64,000 bases of DNA from REEB95 sp963762425 (lineage in GTDB: Bacteria; Pseudomonadota; Alphaproteobacteria; ATCC43930; CGMCC-115725): positions 248,001-312,000 of the forward strand of contig CAVXKY010000004.1 of assembly GCA_963762425.1 (NCBI GenBank). The letters are read 5' to 3'. Position 1 is the stretch's first letter. The number at the start of each line of letters is the position of its first letter. Positions 1-12,500 of this stretch are shown here, in pieces. The notes under the pieces were generated by a model. The model did not search any database. It saw only the letters and a list, made by a program, of their open reading frames with translations, and was not told the origin of the DNA. Both the position numbers and the translations under genes were made by a program.

Positions 1-401
1 ACGTCGGAATGGCCGAGCACATGGCGCGCCGGGATGTTGTGGCGCTTGAGGATGTCGCGGCCCAATTCTTCCAGCGCCGCCATCTGCCGCTCCGGGAACG
101 GCCGATAGCCCCATTCATGGCCGGGATTGACCAGCTCGATGCCGATCGACGCGCCGTTGATGTCGCCGCGCCCGCGCCAGCTCGACACCCCGGCATGCCA
201 GGCGCGCTTGTCCTCGGCCACCAGGCGGAACACCGACCCGTCCTCGTCGATCAGGTAATGGGCGCTGACCCGGGATTCGGGCACGGTCAGCCGCGCCAGC
301 GCTTCCTCGGCGTTCTTCATGCCGGTGTAGTGCAGGATCAACATGTCCACCCCGCCGTTGCGGGCGTCGAAATTGGGCGAGTGGCGATGCTTGAGTCGCA
401 T
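1..401 (-). CDS. N-acetylmuramoyl-L-alanine amidase, AmpD/AmiD type (partial, C-terminus outside window)
   Basis: The minus strand encodes the first 133 residues of an Amidase_2 (PF01510) enzyme, which cleaves the amide bond between muramic acid and the stem peptide in murein recycling or turnover. Visible family motifs are SPNFDAR near residue 8, LILHYTGM near 21 (the His is the first zinc ligand), WGYRPFPERQM near 103, and GHSDV at the window edge, which carries the second ligand His. The third ligand lies beyond the window. There is no signal peptide, which favours a cytoplasmic AmpD-like role in recycling. The ATG at 401 is the only reasonable start: the frame stays open upstream but has no nearby start codon. 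Confidence 0.85.
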   Translation of the reverse strand, partial: MRLKHRHSPNFDARNGGVDMLILHYTGMKNAEEALARLTVPESRVSAHYLIDEDGSVFRLVAEDKRAWHAGVSSWRGRGDINGASIGIELVNPGHEWGYRPFPERQMAALEELGRDILKRHNIPARHVLGHSD

Positions 402-470
402 GGCGAACGGCGCCGAGCCTAGCGGAAAGCATGGGACCGGCCAATGAGTCATAAGCCGGCCATAGCCAGC

Positions 471-557
471 CGTCATTGCGAGGCCGCAAAGCGGCCGAAG
501 CAATCCAGCGGCCAAGCCGTCCTTTCTGGATTGCTTCGCCTCCGGCTCGCAATGACG
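471..557. repeat. Long imperfect inverted repeat (dispersed REP-like element)
   Basis: The outer arms CGTCATTGCGAG and CTCGCAATGACG are complementary, and the inner arms GAAGCAATCCA and TGGATTGCTTC are complementary too. The 87 bases can therefore fold into a long hairpin. It sits in the intergenic space between the amidase and the small membrane peptide. Inference: sequences with this CATTGCGAG...GAAGCAATCC pattern are known as dispersed repeats in several alphaproteobacterial genomes. Only one copy is seen here. Confidence 0.7.
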
Positions 558-629
558 ACAAGGTATGTTCTGGCAGCCTTGCGCGGCATCGCGCGGCCTG
601 ATTTGATCGGCTTTTCAAGGAGAAACGCC

Positions 630-773
630 ATGACCTTCACCCTCGGCTGGGTTCTGTTCGTCCTCGGCACCGCCGCCGTCGCCGGTTGCCTGTTCGCCAT
701 CACGGTGCGCGGCGAACACGGGCCCGGCGATGCCGGGCATGGTTCCGGCGATCACGGTCACGGGTCGCATTAG
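630..773 (+). CDS. Small membrane peptide with His-rich tail
   Basis: A 47-residue product that I do not recognise. Residues 5-27 form one hydrophobic segment (LGWVLFVLGTAAVAGC...), followed by a hydrophilic Gly/His/Asp tail ending GDHGHGSH. The ATG at 630 is preceded by an AAGGAG ribosome site at good spacing. A longer in-frame reading from 444 would pass through the inverted repeat and is rejected. The stop lies 6 bases before the 5-oxoprolinase start, so the two genes may share a transcript. The tail could bind a divalent metal, but that is inference only. Confidence 0.55.
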   Translation: MTFTLGWVLFVLGTAAVAGCLFAITVRGEHGPGDAGHGSGDHGHGSH

Positions 774-779
774 ACGGGC

Positions 780-4420
<3,641 letters not shown>

Positions 4421-4422
4421 CG

Positions 4423-5382
4423 CTAATCGACCGCCACGACCACGGCCTTGTGCCGCGCGCTGGTGGCGAGATAGACGCCGAACAGCACCACGGCTATGCC
4501 GGCGATGTGATAGGGGTGCAGCTCCTCGCCGAGGAAAATCACCGCCAGCACGGTCGCGAAGGCGGGCAGCAGGTGGGTGGTGAATCCGGCGCGGTTCGGC
4601 CCGACCAGCTCGACGCCGCGGTTCCAGCAGATATAGGCCAGGAACGAGGCGAACACGCCCATATAGAGCACCGCCGAGAATCCGAACAGGCTCCAGCGCG
4701 GCGTTTGGAAGAAGACGGCTTCGACCGCCGCCGCCGGCGCGATCATCGTCAGCGCCGCGATATTGACGGCGAACAGCAGCCCCAGCGTATCGAGCGACTT
4801 GGGAACGCGGCGCAGCAGCACGCAATAAAGTCCCCAGGCGGGTATGGTGAAAAAGATGATCAGGTCGCCGGTGTTGAAATGGAGATGCAGCAGCTGCTCA
4901 ACCTCGCCGCGCGTGATGATGATGACGATGCCGCAGAACGAGATCGCCATGCCGATGAGCTGGCGCAGGCTGACCCGGTCGCCGTCGATGATCCAGGCGA
5001 TGGCGATGATGAACATCGGCGCCACCGAATTCACCAGCACCGCGTTGATCGTGCCGGTGTAGCGCAAGCCGGTATAGACCGCGGCCTGGAAGAAGCCGAC
5101 GCCGAGCAATCCCAGCGCGGCGATCAGCCAAGCGTGGCGTTTCAGCACCGCTTTCTTGCCCTTGAGCCGCGGGATGGCGAATGGCGCCAGGCATACCGCC
5201 GAAATCGCCCAGCGCCCGAAGGTGAGCGCCACCGGCGGTATGTCGTCGCGCAAGGCGCGGCCCAGCACCCAATTGCCCGACCAGATCAGCATGCACAGGG
5301 TCAGCAGCAGATAAGGATAGAGCGCCTCGAATCGGCCCGCATGCTTGGCTGGAATCGGAATCTCCCCGGAACGGCGAGGCAA
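4423..5382 (-). CDS. EamA/DMT-family transporter
   Basis: About 319 residues with ten predicted hydrophobic segments in two repeats of five, the drug/metabolite transporter (EamA) fold. Signature stretches are LLLTLCMLIWSGNWVLGRAL near residue 26 and the second-repeat VLAVIFLGEELHPYHIAG near 280. It is expected in the inner membrane as a metabolite exporter; the substrate is unknown. The frame opens at a TTG (5382). An ATG at 5419 lies in another frame and would need a one-base shift, so the start is uncertain. The stop is 2 bases from the convergent 5-oxoprolinase stop. Confidence 0.8.
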   Translation of the reverse strand: MPRRSGEIPIPAKHAGRFEALYPYLLLTLCMLIWSGNWVLGRALRDDIPPVALTFGRWAISAVCLAPFAIPRLKGKKAVLKRHAWLIAALGLLGVGFFQAAVYTGLRYTGTINAVLVNSVAPMFIIAIAWIIDGDRVSLRQLIGMAISFCGIVIIITRGEVEQLLHLHFNTGDLIIFFTIPAWGLYCVLLRRVPKSLDTLGLLFAVNIAALTMIAPAAAVEAVFFQTPRWSLFGFSAVLYMGVFASFLAYICWNRGVELVGPNRAGFTTHLLPAFATVLAVIFLGEELHPYHIAGIAVVLFGVYLATSARHKAVVVAVD

Positions 5383-5459
5383 GCTTGTCGGCCTCGCGCG
5401 GCGGCGTCAATCGCGGCATGATCGGCCCCCTGTAAAAGGCGCGCGTAAAAGGCGGGGTC

Positions 5460-6560
5460 ATGGCCGATACGGTCGAATGCGTGGTGGTGGGGGCGGGGAT
5501 CATCGGCCTGGCCGTCGCCCGCTGCCTGGCGCTCCAGGGCCGCGAGGTGCTGGTGCTGGAGCAGGAACGCGTCATCGGCGCGCACACCTCCTCGCGCAAC
5601 AGCGAGGTGATCCATGCCGGGCTCTATTATCCCACGGGCAGTTTCAAGGCGCGGTTCTGCGTCGCGGGCAACCGGCGGCTTTACGCCTATTGCGCCGAAC
5701 GCGGCATCGCCGCCAAACGCATCGGCAAGCTGGTGGTGGCGGTGGACGAGCGCGAATCCCTGTCGCTCGCGGGGCTGATGGAAAAGGCCGCCGCCAACGG
5801 CGTCGGCGATCTCGAATTGTTGAGCGGCCAAGCCGCGCGCGAACTCGAGCCCGATCTTTCCTGCGTTGCCGCGTTTCATTCGCCTTCGACCGGCATCATC
5901 GACAGCCACGCGCTGATGCTGGGCTATTTGGGCGACGCCGAGAATGCCGGCGCCAAGCTGGCGCTGCGCGCCGAGCTGCTGGGCGGGCGCGCGACATCGT
6001 CGGGCTTCGATCTCGAGGTGGGCGGCGACGGCAAGACCGCGCTCGCATGCAAGATCCTGGTCAATGCCGCCGGGCTTTTCGCGCCGTCCCTGGCGCGGCG
6101 CCTCAAAGGCGTGCCGCCCAAATCGATTCCGCGCGATTATTATTGCCGCGGGGTCTATTTCACGCTCTCGGGCCGCGCGCCCTTCAAGCGCCTGATCTAT
6201 CCGGCGCCGGAACATGCCGGGCTGGGCGTCCACTACACCGCCGATCTCGGCGGCCAGGGCAAGTTCGGCCCCGACACCGAATGGATCGGCGGCATCGACT
6301 ACACCGTCGATCCGAAACGCGGCGATCTGTTCTACGCCGCCATCCGCAAATACTGGCCGGGCTTGAAGGACGGCGCGCTCCAGCCGGGCTATGCCGGCAT
6401 CCGCCCGAAGATCAGCGGCCCCGCCGAGCCCGCCGCCGATTTCCTCATCCAGGGGCCGCGGGATCACGGCGTGCCCGGCCTGATCAATCTCTACGGCATC
6501 GAATCGCCGGGGCTGACATCCTCGCTGCCGCTGGCGGATTACGCGGCTTCGCTGCTTTAG
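5460..6560 (+). CDS. lhgO: L-2-hydroxyglutarate dehydrogenase/oxidase-like FAD enzyme
   Basis: A 366-residue DAO-type flavoprotein. The N-terminal FAD-binding motif VVGAGIIGLAVAR lies at residues 8-20. It is followed by HTSSRNSEVIHAGLYYPTGS (near 42-61), with the SRNSEVIHAG..Y...S.KA pattern of LhgO. The C-terminus has YGIESPGLTSSLPLA, also typical. Family role: oxidation of L-2-hydroxyglutarate to 2-oxoglutarate, passing electrons to the membrane quinone pool. The family also holds related 2-hydroxyacid and glycerol-3-phosphate oxidases, so the substrate is likely but not proven. The stop overlaps the stop of the convergent PCuAC gene. Confidence 0.75.
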   Translation: MADTVECVVVGAGIIGLAVARCLALQGREVLVLEQERVIGAHTSSRNSEVIHAGLYYPTGSFKARFCVAGNRRLYAYCAERGIAAKRIGKLVVAVDERESLSLAGLMEKAAANGVGDLELLSGQAARELEPDLSCVAAFHSPSTGIIDSHALMLGYLGDAENAGAKLALRAELLGGRATSSGFDLEVGGDGKTALACKILVNAAGLFAPSLARRLKGVPPKSIPRDYYCRGVYFTLSGRAPFKRLIYPAPEHAGLGVHYTADLGGQGKFGPDTEWIGGIDYTVDPKRGDLFYAAIRKYWPGLKDGALQPGYAGIRPKISGPAEPAADFLIQGPRDHGVPGLINLYGIESPGLTSSLPLADYAASLL

Positions 6561-6989
6561 GAATTCTCCTCCGGCCCTTCCTCGACCAGCACCGAAACGG
6601 TGATGCGGCCGGCTGCCGAGAAGATCAGCGTCAACGGGAAAACATCGTCGATGGCGAGCGGCTTCTTTAACCCGTGCAGCGCGATGTAGCGCCCGCCCGG
6701 GCGCAGCGCCAAGGGCCGCTTCGGGCGCAGGTCGTAATATTCGAGCGCGTCGCCGCCGGTGTCGCGGAAGATCACCTGGGTGGCGATCGGGGTCGAGGCG
6801 CCGACCAGCCGGTCGGGCTTGTCGCCGGTGTTGTAGAGCGCCATGAACAAAGCCGCCGCCTCGGTGACGCGTGGGCTTGGCCCAGGGATGCCCGATCTCG
6901 ATCGGCCCGAGCGTGAAGGAATGCGCCAGCGCCCGGCGGGGGATAAGGGCCAGGGCGAGCGGCGCAAGCAGGACGAGGCGGCGTTTCAT
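6557..6989 (-). CDS. PCu(A)C-like periplasmic protein, frameshifted, copper ligands not conserved
   Basis: Signal peptide (MKRRLVLLAPLALALIPRRA, residues 1-20) followed by the conserved entry FTLGPIEIGHPWAKP. The frame then breaks near 6875 and resumes as EAAALFMALYNTGDKPDRL through to LTLIFSAAGRITVSV. This is the fold of the PCu(A)C/DUF461 copper chaperones that load cytochrome oxidase. The usual ligand motif (His-x-Met, then Met, then His-x-Met) is not present: the matching places read VIF, YYDL and YIALHGL. The copper function is therefore doubtful. It lies 30 bases downstream of atpF on the same strand. Confidence 0.6.
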
Positions 6990-7019
6990 CGCGTGGGGCG
7001 CGCGCGGCCCCTTCCAATC

Positions 7020-7520
7020 CTAATGCAGCGTCTCGGGCATGGCCGCGATCGCCTGGTCGATGAGAGCGCTGCGATTCTTGGCGTCGAGATCCCGGGCCAG
7101 GATGCGGCGCACCGCCGCCACCGCCACCTCGACCGCCTGGTTGCGCACTTCGGTCACCGCCTCGGCCTCGTCGAGCGCGATGCGCTCGATCGCCATGCGC
7201 TGGCGCCGGTCGAGCGCCGCCGCCAGATCGAGCCGCGCCTGGGATGCGAAACGCTCGGCGTCGGCGCGGGCCTGGGCAATGATCGCCTCGGATTCCTTGA
7301 GCGCGTCGCGCTGTTTCAGCTGGTATTGGGCGAGGCTCTTCTGCGCCTCCTCGGCCAGGCGCTGGGCCTCGTCGAGTTCGGATTTGATCTTGGCCGAACG
7401 CTGGTCGAGCGCGCCCAGGGCCGCGCCCCGCGCCTTGTAGACCAGGAACGACATCGCGGTCACGAAGGCGACCAGCACCCAGAATTCGCCCTCGCGGGCG
7501 ATATCGAACAGCCATTCCAT
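7020..7520 (-). CDS. atpF: ATP synthase F0 subunit b
   Basis: A 166-residue stator subunit. An N-terminal membrane segment (FWVLVAFVTAMSFLVYKA) is followed by a long charged helix rich in Ala, Glu and Arg, ending in the delta-binding region. It anchors F1 to the membrane as part of the peripheral stalk, paired with the b' subunit encoded just upstream. The ATG at 7520 overlaps the stop of atpF' (TGATG), so translation is probably coupled; a GTG one codon earlier is less likely. It is the last atp gene in the cluster. Confidence 0.93.
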   Translation of the reverse strand: MEWLFDIAREGEFWVLVAFVTAMSFLVYKARGAALGALDQRSAKIKSELDEAQRLAEEAQKSLAQYQLKQRDALKESEAIIAQARADAERFASQARLDLAAALDRRQRMAIERIALDEAEAVTEVRNQAVEVAVAAVRRILARDLDAKNRSALIDQAIAAMPETLH

Positions 7521-8011
7521 CACGCGTGCTCCTTGAGCACGGCGTCGACCGCTTCCGCCACATGGGAGGAATCGGCTTCGCGGCCGGAGAGCTTGGCCGA
7601 GGCCGCGCGCGCGACATCCACCGCCAGCTCGCGCAATCCGGACAGCGCCTTGGTCTTGGCGGCCTCGATGCGCTTCTCGGCGGCCTCGAGCTCGATGGCA
7701 AGCCGTTCGGCGAGCTTCTTTTGCTGCGCCGCCGCCTCGGCGCTCAACCGGTTGGTGGCCTCGCGCAGCACCGCCTGCGCCTTCGCGCGCGCCTCGGCCA
7801 GCGCCTTTTCATAGGCGGCGATCACCGCCTCGGCCTCGGCCTTCATGCGTTGCGCCTTGTCGAGATCGTCCGCTATGCGGGCGCGGCGCCTTTCGATGAT
7901 CCCGCCCAGGCGCGGCAGTCCGGAATAGGCCATCACCAGGTAGAGAGCGGCGAAGGTGACGGCCAGCCAGATCAGCTGCGTCGGAAAGGTGGCGAGGTCG
8001 AGTTGCGGCAT
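7520..8011 (-). CDS. atpX: ATP synthase F0 subunit b'
   Basis: A 163-residue second b-type subunit. It starts MPQLDLATFPTQLIWLAVTF, with the membrane helix near residues 9-27 and the conserved SGLPRLGGIIERRRARI just after. The remainder is one amphipathic coiled coil. Alphaproteobacteria, cyanobacteria and chloroplasts use a b/b' heterodimer for the stator. The gene sits between atpE and atpF in the usual atpIBEF'F order, 6 bases after atpE and overlapping atpF by one base. Confidence 0.92.
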   Translation of the reverse strand: MPQLDLATFPTQLIWLAVTFAALYLVMAYSGLPRLGGIIERRRARIADDLDKAQRMKAEAEAVIAAYEKALAEARAKAQAVLREATNRLSAEAAAQQKKLAERLAIELEAAEKRIEAAKTKALSGLRELAVDVARAASAKLSGREADSSHVAEAVDAVLKEHA

Positions 8012-8017
8012 CTTGCC

Positions 8018-8239
8018 TTAGAACACGAACAGGATGAGGAAGGCGATGGCGAGGCCGAACAGCCCGGTCGCCTCGGCCAGCGCGAAGCCCAGGAAGGCGA
8101 AGGGCGTCACCTGCGCCGCCGGATTGCGGGCGAGCGCGGTGATGAGCGCCGAGAACACGTTGCCGATGCCGATGCCGGCGCCGACGAGCGCGATGCAGGC
8201 AAGGCCGGCGCCGATCATTTTTGCGGAAGCGAGATCCAT
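8018..8239 (-). CDS. atpE: ATP synthase F0 subunit c
   Basis: A 73-residue proteolipid of two hydrophobic helices joined by a polar loop containing RNPAA. Helix 1 carries the glycine-rich GAGIGIGNVF packing motif. Helix 2 has FALAEATGLFGLAIAF, in which Glu is the proton-binding carboxylate. It forms the rotating c-ring. No extra carboxylate of the sodium-binding type is evident, so proton coupling is expected. Confidence 0.95.
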   Translation of the reverse strand: MDLASAKMIGAGLACIALVGAGIGIGNVFSALITALARNPAAQVTPFAFLGFALAEATGLFGLAIAFLILFVF

Positions 8240-8265
8240 AATGATGTCCTTTGGATGTGGAAGTT

Positions 8266-8997
8266 TCAGTGAAGGTGGATGGCGTCGTTCAGATAGAGAC
8301 AGGTGAGGATGGTGAAGACATAGGCTTGCAGCACCGCCACCAGCAATTCGAGGAAGATGAGCAGCACGTCGACGCCCAGGGGAATGATCCCCAAGAGGCC
8401 GATGGCGGCGACGAAGCCGCCGAAGATCGCCAGCATGGTATGGCCGGCCAGCATGTTGGCGAAGAGCCGGATGGAGAGCGTGAAGGGCCGGATGAAATAC
8501 GACAGCACCTCGATCGGCACCAGCAGCAAGAGCAGCACCTTGGGCACGCCGTGCGGCACGAACAGCGACAGGAAATGGAATCCGTGACGGAATATCCCGA
8601 TCAACGTCACGCCGATGAACACCAGCGCCGCCAGCGCGAAGGTCACGATGATGTGGCTGGTGAAGGTGAAGCCGTAGGGGATCAGCCCCAGCACGTTGCC
8701 GAACAGGATGAACATGAACAGCGAAAACACGAAGGGGAAGTATCTCTGGCCCTCCTTGCCCACCGTCTCGTCGATCATGTTGGCGATGAATTCGTAGGCC
8801 ATCTCGCCGAGCGACTGCCAGCGGCCCGGCACCATCTCCGCCTTGCGCGAACCTAGGATCACCAGCGCCGAAATCAACGCCACCGCCGCCGTCATGAACA
8901 GCGCCGAATTGGTGAAGGACGCGTCGACGCCGCCGATATGGAGCGGATAGATCGGCTCGATCTTGAACTGGTCCAGCGGGTGAAGTTCTATCGTCAC
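8266..8997 (-). CDS. atpB: ATP synthase F0 subunit a
   Basis: A 243-residue membrane subunit that forms the proton half-channels beside the c-ring. Family signatures visible are FPFVFSLFMFILFGNVLGLIPY near residue 90, the essential Arg in LSIRLFANMLAGH near residue 175, and the final helix VLQAYVFTILTCLYL. The start and stop are adjacent to atpI (stop at 8999) and 26 bases from atpE, as expected in one operon. Confidence 0.95.
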   Translation of the reverse strand: MTIELHPLDQFKIEPIYPLHIGGVDASFTNSALFMTAAVALISALVILGSRKAEMVPGRWQSLGEMAYEFIANMIDETVGKEGQRYFPFVFSLFMFILFGNVLGLIPYGFTFTSHIIVTFALAALVFIGVTLIGIFRHGFHFLSLFVPHGVPKVLLLLLVPIEVLSYFIRPFTLSIRLFANMLAGHTMLAIFGGFVAAIGLLGIIPLGVDVLLIFLELLVAVLQAYVFTILTCLYLNDAIHLH

Positions 8998-8998
8998 G

Positions 8999-9364
8999 TC
9001 AATCCTCGTCCTCGTCGTCCCACGCCTTGTTCTCCGGCATTCCCCGCCGCACGCCCATCGCCGAGCCCATGCCCTTCACCGCGCGATAGACGTTCCACAT
9101 CCCGGCGCCGATGCCGAGGAAGAAGAACACCGCCATGAACAGCGGCTTGGTGCCGAACCAGTTGTCGAGCGCCCAGCCGATACCGACCGACACCACCACC
9201 GCCACCACCAGCTCGACCCCGATGCGCAGGCCTTGGCCGAGCGCGTTCTGGGTGTCGCCGATTCCGTTCCCGCCGGCCGGCGCGGCGTGTTTCATCTCGC
9301 CGCGCGCCTTGTCGAGCCGGTCGCCCAGTTCCTTGAGGCTTGCGCGCGGATCGTTTTCGCCCAT
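8999..9364 (-). CDS. atpI: ATP synthase accessory protein I
   Basis: About 121 residues. A charged N-terminus (MGENDPRASLKELGDRLDKA) is followed by two membrane segments near residues 47-65 and 75-95, the latter with FFFLGIGAGMWNVYRAVK. This matches the AtpI/Fe0F1 assembly family. The ATG at 9364 is chosen because upstream residues in the frame (PSPPFRSCARPTAASRAAR) are not AtpI-like. It is the first gene of the atpIBEF'F operon and has a good promoter 74 bases upstream. Confidence 0.88.
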   Translation of the reverse strand: MGENDPRASLKELGDRLDKARGEMKHAAPAGGNGIGDTQNALGQGLRIGVELVVAVVVSVGIGWALDNWFGTKPLFMAVFFFLGIGAGMWNVYRAVKGMGSAMGVRRGMPENKAWDDEDED

Positions 9365-9437
9365 CGGCCAACCACCCGGGAAGCCTGGATAAATCTTCGT
9401 CCGCGCGGCCCGCGAAGCGGCGGTCGGGCGCGCGCAA

Positions 9438-9466
9438 CTTCTAAAAGGCGGGGAGGGGGGTGTCAA
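9438..9466 (-). promoter_or_regulatory. Sigma70-type promoter for the atp F0 operon
   Basis: Read on the minus strand: TTGACA (9466-9461), a 17-base spacer, then TAGAAG (9443-9438). The perfect -35 hexamer and ideal spacing, placed in the 140-base gap between smc and atpI, point to transcription of atpI onwards. Confidence 0.6.
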
Positions 9467-9507
9467 GGCGAGAGCTTGCCCGTGCGGCGTTTTGCGCGCG
9501 GGACACC

Positions 9508-12500
9508 TCAGGCGGTCTGGCGCAGCTCTTCGACGCGCTGGAGATCGACCGAAACCAGTTGCGATATGCCCTGCTCGCCCATGGTGACGCCGTAAAGCCG
9601 GTCGACCCGCGCCATGGTCAGGCGGTGATGGGTGATGACCAGGAACCGGGTCTCGGCGCTCTCGGCGATCTCGGCCACCAGGCGGCAGAAGCGATCCACA
9701 TTGGCGTCGTCCAAGGGCGCGTCCACCTCGTCCAGCACGCAGATCGGGGCCGGATTCGTCAGGAAGACGGCAAAGAGCAACGCCAGCGCGGTCAGCGCCT
9801 GCTCGCCGCCCGACAACAGCGACAGCGACTGCAATTTCTTGCCGGGCGGGCTCGCCATGATCTCGAGACCCGCCTCGAGCGGATCCTGCTCGTCGCCCTG
9901 GTCGAGCGTCAGATGCGCGCGCCCGCCGCCGAACAGGCGCACGAACAGCTGGCTGAAATGCTCGTTGACCTTGGCGAAGGCGGCCAGCAGCCGCTCGCGG
10001 CCCTCGCGGTTCAAGGCGGCGATGCCCTGGCGCAGCCGCGCGATCGCGCCGGTCAAATCCTCGCGCTCGCGCTTGAGGCTGGTGAGCTTCTCTTCGACCT
10101 CTTCCGCTTCCGCCTCGGCGACCAGATTGACCGGCCCCATGTTGTCGCGCTCGCGCACCAGCCGATCGAGCCGGGCCGTGGCGCTCGCCATGTCGGGCAG
10201 TTCCTCGTCCGCGTCGATCTCCGCCGCGGCCAGGGTTTCCTCGGGCTTGATCTGGAGTTTCTCGGCTATGGCCTGCGCCACGTTGTCGCGCGCGGCCACC
10301 GCCTGGTCGCGCTGCCCTTCGGCGCGCACGCGCGCCTCGCGCGCTTCGCCGGCCAGGGTCTCGGCGGCGCGGGCGGCCTTGTCCGCCTCGGCGAGATTGG
10401 TCTCGCCCGCCGCCAGATCGTCCGCGGTCTGATTCCGCTTGATCGTGGATCGCTCGATGATCTCGGCGAGTTGCTCGCGCTCATGCGCGATTTCGGCCGG
10501 CCGCTTGACCAGCGCCTCGATCTCGGCAAGCAATTCGTTGCGGCGCGTTTCGAGCGTCTGGCGCTGGCGCGCGGCGGCATCGGCGCGCTGCGACCAGGAG
10601 CCGAATTCGACGCCGATGGCCGCCAGTCTTTGCGTCCGGGTTTCGGCCTCGCGCAGCAGCCGGTCGTGCTCGCCCTGTTGCGCCTGCTGCACGGCGCGGC
10701 GCTCGGAGAGGGTGCCGCGCATCGCCTGCGCCGCCTCGCGCGCCAGCGCCGGATCGGGCAGCTTGGCGAGTTCGGCGCGGCAGGTTTCGATCTCGGTCTC
10801 GGTCTCGGCCAGGTCGAGCCTCAGGCGCTGCGCCGCCTCTTCATGCGCGGCGCGGCGCGACACCACGGCGGCGGCGGCGAGCGATTTCTCGGCCTCCTGG
10901 GCGCGGGCATTGGCCAGCTCGTCCATGGCCTCGCGCGCGGCCTGGCGCGCGGCGCGGTCGCCTTCGGCGCGGTCGCGGGTCTGGCGCTGGGCTTCGTCCA
11001 GCAGATTCCGGTGCATCGCCGCCTCGGCCTCGGCACCGGACAACTCGCGCTCGATGGCGGCGAAGCGGTGGCGTTGTTCCAGCCGCTGGGTCGGAGCATC
11101 GGGCGCGCCCGGCATGCGGCGGAAACCGTCCCAGCGCCACAAGCCGCCGTCGCGGCTGACGAGACGCTGGCCGGGGCGCAATTCGCTTTGCAGCCGCTGT
11201 CCATCGGCTGAACTCTCGACCACGCCGATCTGATGCAGGCGGCGGGCGAGCGCGGCGGGCGCGGTGACGAAGTTCGCCAGCGGCGCCACGCCGCCGGGCA
11301 ATCCGGGCGCGTCGGTGTAATCGGCGAGCGCGAACCAGTAAGACGGCGCCGTCTCGTCGACCGGCGCGGTCAAATCCTCGCCCAGCGCGGCGCCCAGCGC
11401 CGCCTCGTAGCCATGCGCGACCTGCAACGCATCGATGATCGGCGGCCAGCGCCCCTCGGCCGGCCCGGCGAGCATCTTCTCCAGCGCCTCGCCCTCGGCC
11501 CTGAGCTTGGCGCGGCGCATCTCGGCTTGTTCGAGCGGCGCGCGCGCCTGGTTCTCGGATGCTCGCGCCTCGGCCAATGCCTGTTCCGCCGCCGCCACCG
11601 CCTCGCGGCTCTGGTCGGCGGCGTCCTCGGCGGCGCGCAGCGCGGAGGCGATCTCGGGGCTGACGGCCGAGGCGGCCGCCTCGGCCTCGAGCGCGGCGCG
11701 CTGGCGGGCGAGATCGCCCTCGCGTTCCTTGAGCCGGAGCAGGCGTTCGGAGGATTCGTTGACGCGGCCGCCGAGCGCGGTGCGCCGCGCCTCGTCGGAT
11801 GCCACGCGTTCGGTCAACTGGGTCAATTCGGCGTCGAGCGACGCCACTTCTCCGGTGACGCGGGCGAGTTCCTCGGCCGCGCGCAGCTGCACCGCCTGTT
11901 CCTGTTCCTGCGCCGCGCGCAAGGAATCGCGTTCTTCTTCAAGGCGCGCGAGCGCCGTCTTGGCGTCGCCGGCCAGCTCGTCCTCGCGCTTCAAATCCGC
12001 CGCCAGCTGTTCGAGCCGCGCCTCGGCCGCCAGGCGCGAAGCGGTGAGGCGGCGTTCCTCTTCTTCCAGTCCCTGGCGCGCGAGCGTCAGCCGCTGCAAT
12101 TCCGCCGCGGCCACGGCTTCGGCCTGGCGCAGCGCCGGCAGCAAGGCCGAGACCGCCTCGCGGTTCCGCTCGGCCGCCGACGCGGCCGTCGTGCGCTCGG
12201 CCACCACGCGCTCGGCGGCGCGCAGGCGTTCCTCGGCGGCGGTCAATTCGGCCGAAGCCGCGACATAACGCAGATGCTGCACCGCCGCCTCGGCGCGGCG
12301 GATATGGTCGCTGAGCCGGCGATAGCGCGCGGCCTGGCGCGCTTGCTTCTTCAGGCCCTCCAGCTGGGTTTCGAGCGTCTGCAGCACGTCGTCGAGCCGC
12401 GCCAGATTGGTCTCGGCGCCTTTGAGGCGCAACTCGGCCTCGTGGCGGCGCGAATGCAGCCCCGAGATGCCGGCCGCTTCTTCCAGCAAGCCGCGGCGGT

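Noticed and set aside
444..773. Longer start for the small membrane peptide
   Set aside because: The extra 62 residues would be translated from the inverted repeat; the ATG at 630 has the better ribosome site.
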